This document shows, one piece after another, positions 60,728-64,000 of a stretch of DNA of 64,000 bases. The notes under the pieces are model-generated. The model did not search any database, had not been told where the DNA came from, and was given only the letters and a program-made list of their open reading frames with translations. Numbering within the stretch: position 1 is the stretch's first letter; the number at the start of each line of letters is the position of its first letter. Made by a program: the position numbers and the translations under genes. The stretch comes from Rhizobium sp. BT03 (GTDB taxonomy: Bacteria > Pseudomonadota > Alphaproteobacteria > Rhizobiales > Rhizobiaceae), in contig NZ_CP125640.1 of NCBI RefSeq assembly GCF_030053155.1, positions 4,435,099 to 4,499,098 on the forward strand. Reading direction: 5' to 3'.

Positions 60728-61687
60728 TCAATACGGTATTCTCAGGTATGCCCTTCGCCTCCGGCGGCGGCTACCGCGAATAGACGCCAGCCTGCGGTAC
60801 ATCCGCGGCCTGTTTTGCCTGACCGGTGCTTCAATGGGGCGGCTCGCCTCCTGGGCCGACACGACTTTGCAGGCGCATATGCGATCGTAGAAGACCTGTC
60901 CTTTCCACTCGGCGAACGGCAGGAGCCACCAGGCCATGATCGCGACTGTCCAGATGCCGTAAAGCCAAATCGTACTGATGTCTGAAGGCGTATATCCGTC
61001 GTGGAACATGGCAAGCAAGGCGTCGAAGTCTTGCGCCGGATAGGCCGGAAACAGCGAGACCGCGAATGCGGCGGCACTGAAAAGCAGGTTCGGGCTGAAC
61101 TTCAGGATTTCGCGTTTCAACGCGGTGCCGAAGTCGGGGGCTTTGCCATCCACAGTCGTTACTTCGAGGAAGAAAATCGCCTTTCCGACTGTGCGGCGGC
61201 CATTCGCGGAGAAGCAGGCGAAAGCCAGCATGATCAGCATGGTGCTGGCTATGCCTGATATCAAATTGGAATAGGCAGGTATGGTTCTGGCGACCGGGTT
61301 ACCGTCTGCGTCCAGAGGGATGGTCAGCACTTGAGTTGGCGTCACGTAATCCCACGGCTCCATCAGAATTGTTGTCTGCAGGTATTGGTGCTTTCCAAAC
61401 CCGAATTGGCGGAGTTCGCAGATTGCGGTGGTGCGAAATTCGTTCGGCTTCAACGGCCAACCTTCTTCGATTCGCTTGGCAAGCTGAGACGGCACCTCCG
61501 GGACGCACTCAATCGAGCTCCATCCGGGGAAGCGGAGGCTCGGAGGAAGGGCGGTTGAAATGTAATAAGCTGCTGCAAGGATGATGGCTTGAAAGATGAG
61601 GATGTCGACGGCAAAGGCCGCAAGGCGTTGCCAGAAGTAGCGTGAAGGCAAAGCAACGGGTTGCTGCACCGCAGCCAGATTGTCCAT
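60728..61687 (-). CDS. RDD-family membrane protein
   Basis: 319 residues. The RDD domain has the opening ALPSRYFWQRLAAFAVDILIFQAIIL (R..D layout), GRRTVGKAIFFLEVTTVDGKAPDFGTALKRE and a final segment pair. Residues about 45-130 form an inserted polar, probably periplasmic domain with two Cys. The C-terminus is strongly basic. Some RDD proteins transport Na+ or compatible solutes; here function is unknown. Convergent with the MFS gene. Confidence 0.75.
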   Translation of the reverse strand: MDNLAAVQQPVALPSRYFWQRLAAFAVDILIFQAIILAAAYYISTALPPSLRFPGWSSIECVPEVPSQLAKRIEEGWPLKPNEFRTTAICELRQFGFGKHQYLQTTILMEPWDYVTPTQVLTIPLDADGNPVARTIPAYSNLISGIASTMLIMLAFACFSANGRRTVGKAIFFLEVTTVDGKAPDFGTALKREILKFSPNLLFSAAAFAVSLFPAYPAQDFDALLAMFHDGYTPSDISTIWLYGIWTVAIMAWWLLPFAEWKGQVFYDRICACKVVSAQEASRPIEAPVRQNRPRMYRRLASIRGSRRRRRRAYLRIPY

Positions 61688-61904
61688 ATGGTCCCCTGTC
61701 CATGCGGCGCTTTGAGTCTGTCCAATAATAGATACGAATATCCCGGTGACTAAAACAATGTTTTGCTGCCGGCGATCCGCATCGCCTCGATGGCCTGAGA
61801 CGATCGGTCCGCGCCCCAGGGCTTGCCGTCGAATGGCGTCGTGCTAGGTAAGGCCCGCCGGTATCTCGCCGGACCGACCGTTTCCTCCACAGCCGAGTTG
61901 CTCC

Positions 61905-62252
61905 ATGTCCTTTTCTCCCGCCGCCCTCTGGCCCGTCGTCATGCTGTTTGCGTCCAACATCTTCATGACCTTTGCCTGGTATGGCCATCTCAAGCATAAG
62001 AGCAGCGCCATCTTCCTTGCCATCGTCGTCAGCTGGGGCATCGCCTTCTTCGAATATTGCCTGGCGGTGCCGGCCAACCGCATCGGCTCGGCGGTCTACA
62101 CGACGGCGCAGCTGAAGACGATGCAGGAGGTGATCACGCTCCTCGTCTTCGCCGGCTTCTCGATCTTCTGGCTCGGCGAGGACCTGACCTGGAACCATGC
62201 GATCGGCTTCGCGCTCATCGCAATCGGAGCATCTTTCATTTTTCGGGCGTAA
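61905..62252 (+). CDS. DUF486 (DMT-superfamily) membrane protein
   Basis: 115 residues, four hydrophobic segments. FASNIFMTFAWYGHLKHK, AIVVSWGIAFFEYCLAVPANRIGS and YTTAQLKTMQEVITLLVFAGFSIFWLGEDLTWNHAIGFALI are the DUF486 pattern, related to small multidrug-resistance/DMT proteins. Function unknown. ATG 61905. Confidence 0.88.
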   Translation: MSFSPAALWPVVMLFASNIFMTFAWYGHLKHKSSAIFLAIVVSWGIAFFEYCLAVPANRIGSAVYTTAQLKTMQEVITLLVFAGFSIFWLGEDLTWNHAIGFALIAIGASFIFRA

Positions 62253-62373
62253 ATCTTAGCTTTTTCAACAGATTACAAATCGTCCATGTCCTGATATCGC
62301 CACATTTCCTACAGATTGGCGTCGCAATCGGCTGGCAGCCTGTCACTACCACGTGATCAGGAGTTGACCGGCC

Positions 62374-63885
62374 ATGAGCCTCTCTTTCCCGACGATGGCG
62401 GCGATCCGGTTCGGCTATGGTTTCCGGCCGGGCGAGCAGCCGCCCAGCAGCAAGGATGAGCTGATCGGTCAGCTCAGCAAGGCGGCGGTGGCGACGCCGG
62501 ACTTTCCGCTCGGCGGTCCCGAGACGCGCCATCGCGCGATCCTCAGCCTGCAGGCGCAGCTGAAACAGATTCGGCAGGATGCCAAGACGGTGACCGACGA
62601 TACGGCGCAGCGCGAGATGCGCAAAGGCGTGCAGCGGCAAGCGCAGCAGCAATTCCAGCACGATGCGAACCTGCGGCTGATGCAGGCGGTGTTGTCGCCT
62701 TACGGTTTCTACGAGCGGCTTTCGACCTTCTGGACCGATCATTTCTCCACCAGCGCCAATAAGAGCCTGCCGATGCGCCTCATCGTGCCGCTCTACGAGG
62801 CCGAGGCGATCCGGCCGTTCATGTCGGGCAGGTTCGGCGACCTGCTGCGCAGCGCCACCGCCCATCCGGCCATGCTGATCTATCTCGATCAGGCAGATTC
62901 GCTCGGGCCGGATTCGGCCGGCGGCATCAAGCGCAACAAGGGACTGAACGAAAATCTCGGCCGCGAACTGCTGGAACTGCACACGCTCGGCGCCGGCAGC
63001 GGCTACAGCCAGGCGGATGTGACGGCGGCGGCCATGGTGCTGACGGGCTTGACCATCGACCGCAAGGAGATGGACATCGCCTTCCGGCCGAATATCTCCG
63101 AGCCCGGCGCGCATCAGGTGCTCGGTGTCAGCTATGGCGGGCGCAAGCGCTCGCGCGACGATTATCTCGACATGCTCGACGATCTTTCCGTCCATCCGAA
63201 GACGGCGGCGCATATCAGCCGCAAACTGGCAGTGCATTTCGTCTCCGACCAGCCCGACGAAGGCATGGTGTCCGACATGGCAGCCGCCTGGAAGAAGACG
63301 GATGGCGATCTCACCGCCGTCTACACCGCCATGCTCGACCATCCCGCCGCCTGGCAGAACGAAGGCGCCAAGGCGCGCCAACCCTTCGACTATGTCGTCG
63401 CTGGGCTGCGGGCACTGAATGCGGGGCCGGTCAACGGCGTCGTCGGCAGCTTCCTGGCGGCCAACCAGCAGGGCACTGAGGAGGGCGACATGGCGGCGAA
63501 TACGCCTGGCATGGCAGGATCGCCCGTGACGACGGACCCTGCCGGCGAAGGGAGGGACAAACGGCTCAAGGCCTTCCGGACGGCGCGGGCGCTGGGGCAG
63601 GGGGCGCTGAAGCGCATGGGCCAGCCGACCTGGCTGCCGCCGAGCCCGGCCGGCTTCGAGGAAGGTTTTTCCGCCTGGATCACCGGCAGCCAGCTTGCCG
63701 AGCGATTGGCCTGGGCAAGGCGGGCTTCTGCGCAGTTCGGCCGCGACGAGGACCCGCGCGAGTTCCTGAAATCGACGCTTGGGGATGCGGCGCGCGACGA
63801 GACGATCCGGGTGGTGTCGCAGGCGCCGAACAAGATTAGCGGCTTGACGCTGGTGCTGGCATCGCCCGAATTCAACCGCCGCTAA
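62374..63885 (+). CDS. DUF1800-domain protein
   Basis: 503 residues. RFGYGFRPGEQPPSSKDELIGQL at the N-terminus, FYERLSTFWTDHFSTSANK, LDQADSLGPDSAGGIKRNKGLNENLGRELLELHTLG and YSQADVTAAAMVLTGLTI are DUF1800 signatures. These proteins are usually encoded next to a DUF1501 (sulfatase-like) partner, which may lie just past the window. No signal peptide is evident in this copy. CAGGAG precedes ATG 62374. Confidence 0.88.
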   Translation: MSLSFPTMAAIRFGYGFRPGEQPPSSKDELIGQLSKAAVATPDFPLGGPETRHRAILSLQAQLKQIRQDAKTVTDDTAQREMRKGVQRQAQQQFQHDANLRLMQAVLSPYGFYERLSTFWTDHFSTSANKSLPMRLIVPLYEAEAIRPFMSGRFGDLLRSATAHPAMLIYLDQADSLGPDSAGGIKRNKGLNENLGRELLELHTLGAGSGYSQADVTAAAMVLTGLTIDRKEMDIAFRPNISEPGAHQVLGVSYGGRKRSRDDYLDMLDDLSVHPKTAAHISRKLAVHFVSDQPDEGMVSDMAAAWKKTDGDLTAVYTAMLDHPAAWQNEGAKARQPFDYVVAGLRALNAGPVNGVVGSFLAANQQGTEEGDMAANTPGMAGSPVTTDPAGEGRDKRLKAFRTARALGQGALKRMGQPTWLPPSPAGFEEGFSAWITGSQLAERLAWARRASAQFGRDEDPREFLKSTLGDAARDETIRVVSQAPNKISGLTLVLASPEFNRR

Positions 63886-64000
63886 GCAGACTTTCGTTGG
63901 CAACCCAACGCTTCGTCTGCTTGGCTCATTTGTTTTGTCGCAGGTTCCGACCGGAAAACCGCTGGAGACTTTTCCGGAACCTGCTCAGGAGGCCCCGCCC
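63886..64000. other. Downstream end of the window
   Basis: Short palindrome CGTTGG / CCAACG near 63895-63910, nothing else recognised. Confidence 0.4.

Noticed and set aside
1..64000. tRNA, rRNA and riboswitch genes
   Set aside because: I saw no cloverleaf-like segment with a TTCGA-type T-loop in gene context, no rRNA sequence and no recognisable riboswitch core; a covariance search could still find small RNAs.

Overview
The window looks like chromosomal DNA of an alphaproteobacterium of the Rhizobium leguminosarum/etli group. The signs are uniformly high GC outside short patches, rhizobial housekeeping genes (kup, dapB, argG, ubiA, coq7, dusA, cspA and an uvrB with long extensions), rhizobial families (BA14K, DUF982, a cadherin/RTX protein) and many copies of a palindromic intergenic element of the kind known from Rhizobiales. 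The genus is inferred from general protein and repeat character, not from a search. I see no rRNA, tRNA, CRISPR array, prophage or plasmid functions.

Layout. 1-2.5 kb: 5' part of kup, divergent from an MFS transporter. 3-5.3 kb: a small secreted peptidase-like protein, then an IS1182-type insertion sequence that landed inside one of the palindromic elements. 5.4-9.4 kb: PLP decarboxylase, a small membrane ORF, a GNAT acetyltransferase and an ornithine cyclodeaminase/mu-crystallin gene behind a MerR-type promoter. 9.4-10.0 kb: tandem array of palindromic elements. 10.1-13.4 kb: operon of a 71-aa protein, a membrane protein and a dapB-type gene, then phosphatase, VOC and GFA genes. 13.7-18.8 kb: ABC exporter, coq7 and an alpha/beta hydrolase facing ubiA and a DUF2233 gene, so two ubiquinone genes lie within 3 kb. 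18.9-22.8 kb: methyltransferase/TetR pair, small ORF, argG and a divergent Lrp regulator. 22.9-25.9 kb: accessory-looking small lipoprotein, membrane, P-loop and LAS-peptidase genes.

26-33 kb: DHFR-like reductase/HxlR pair with a clear operator, a three-gene ABC-2 exporter operon, an FMN reductase and an OmpR/HK two-component operon with unusual leader palindromes. 33-38.3 kb: envelope lipoprotein, GNAT, BA14K protein, Gly-rich secreted protein, small proteins and a chloroperoxidase-like hydrolase. 38.7-44.2 kb: S1C protease, dusA, cspA with its terminator, DUF3828-like protein and the RTX/cadherin protein. 44.6-49.2 kb: GNAT, an SRAP gene behind a LexA box, and uvrB. 49.4-54.5 kb: small lipoproteins, DUF982, DUF805, a class III cyclase, DUF899, DUF4087 and a single-domain response regulator. 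54.7-63.9 kb: SulP transporter, LysR/NmrA pair, methyltransferase, MFS transporter, RDD and DUF486 membrane proteins, DUF1800 protein.

No single locus is clearly a new multi-gene system. The most informative signals are regulatory: readable operators for HxlR, Lrp, LexA and a MerR-type activator, and an alternating-hairpin leader in front of the two-component operon. The other strong signal is the intergenic palindrome family, with about 20 copies, one tandem array and one copy dated by an IS insertion.
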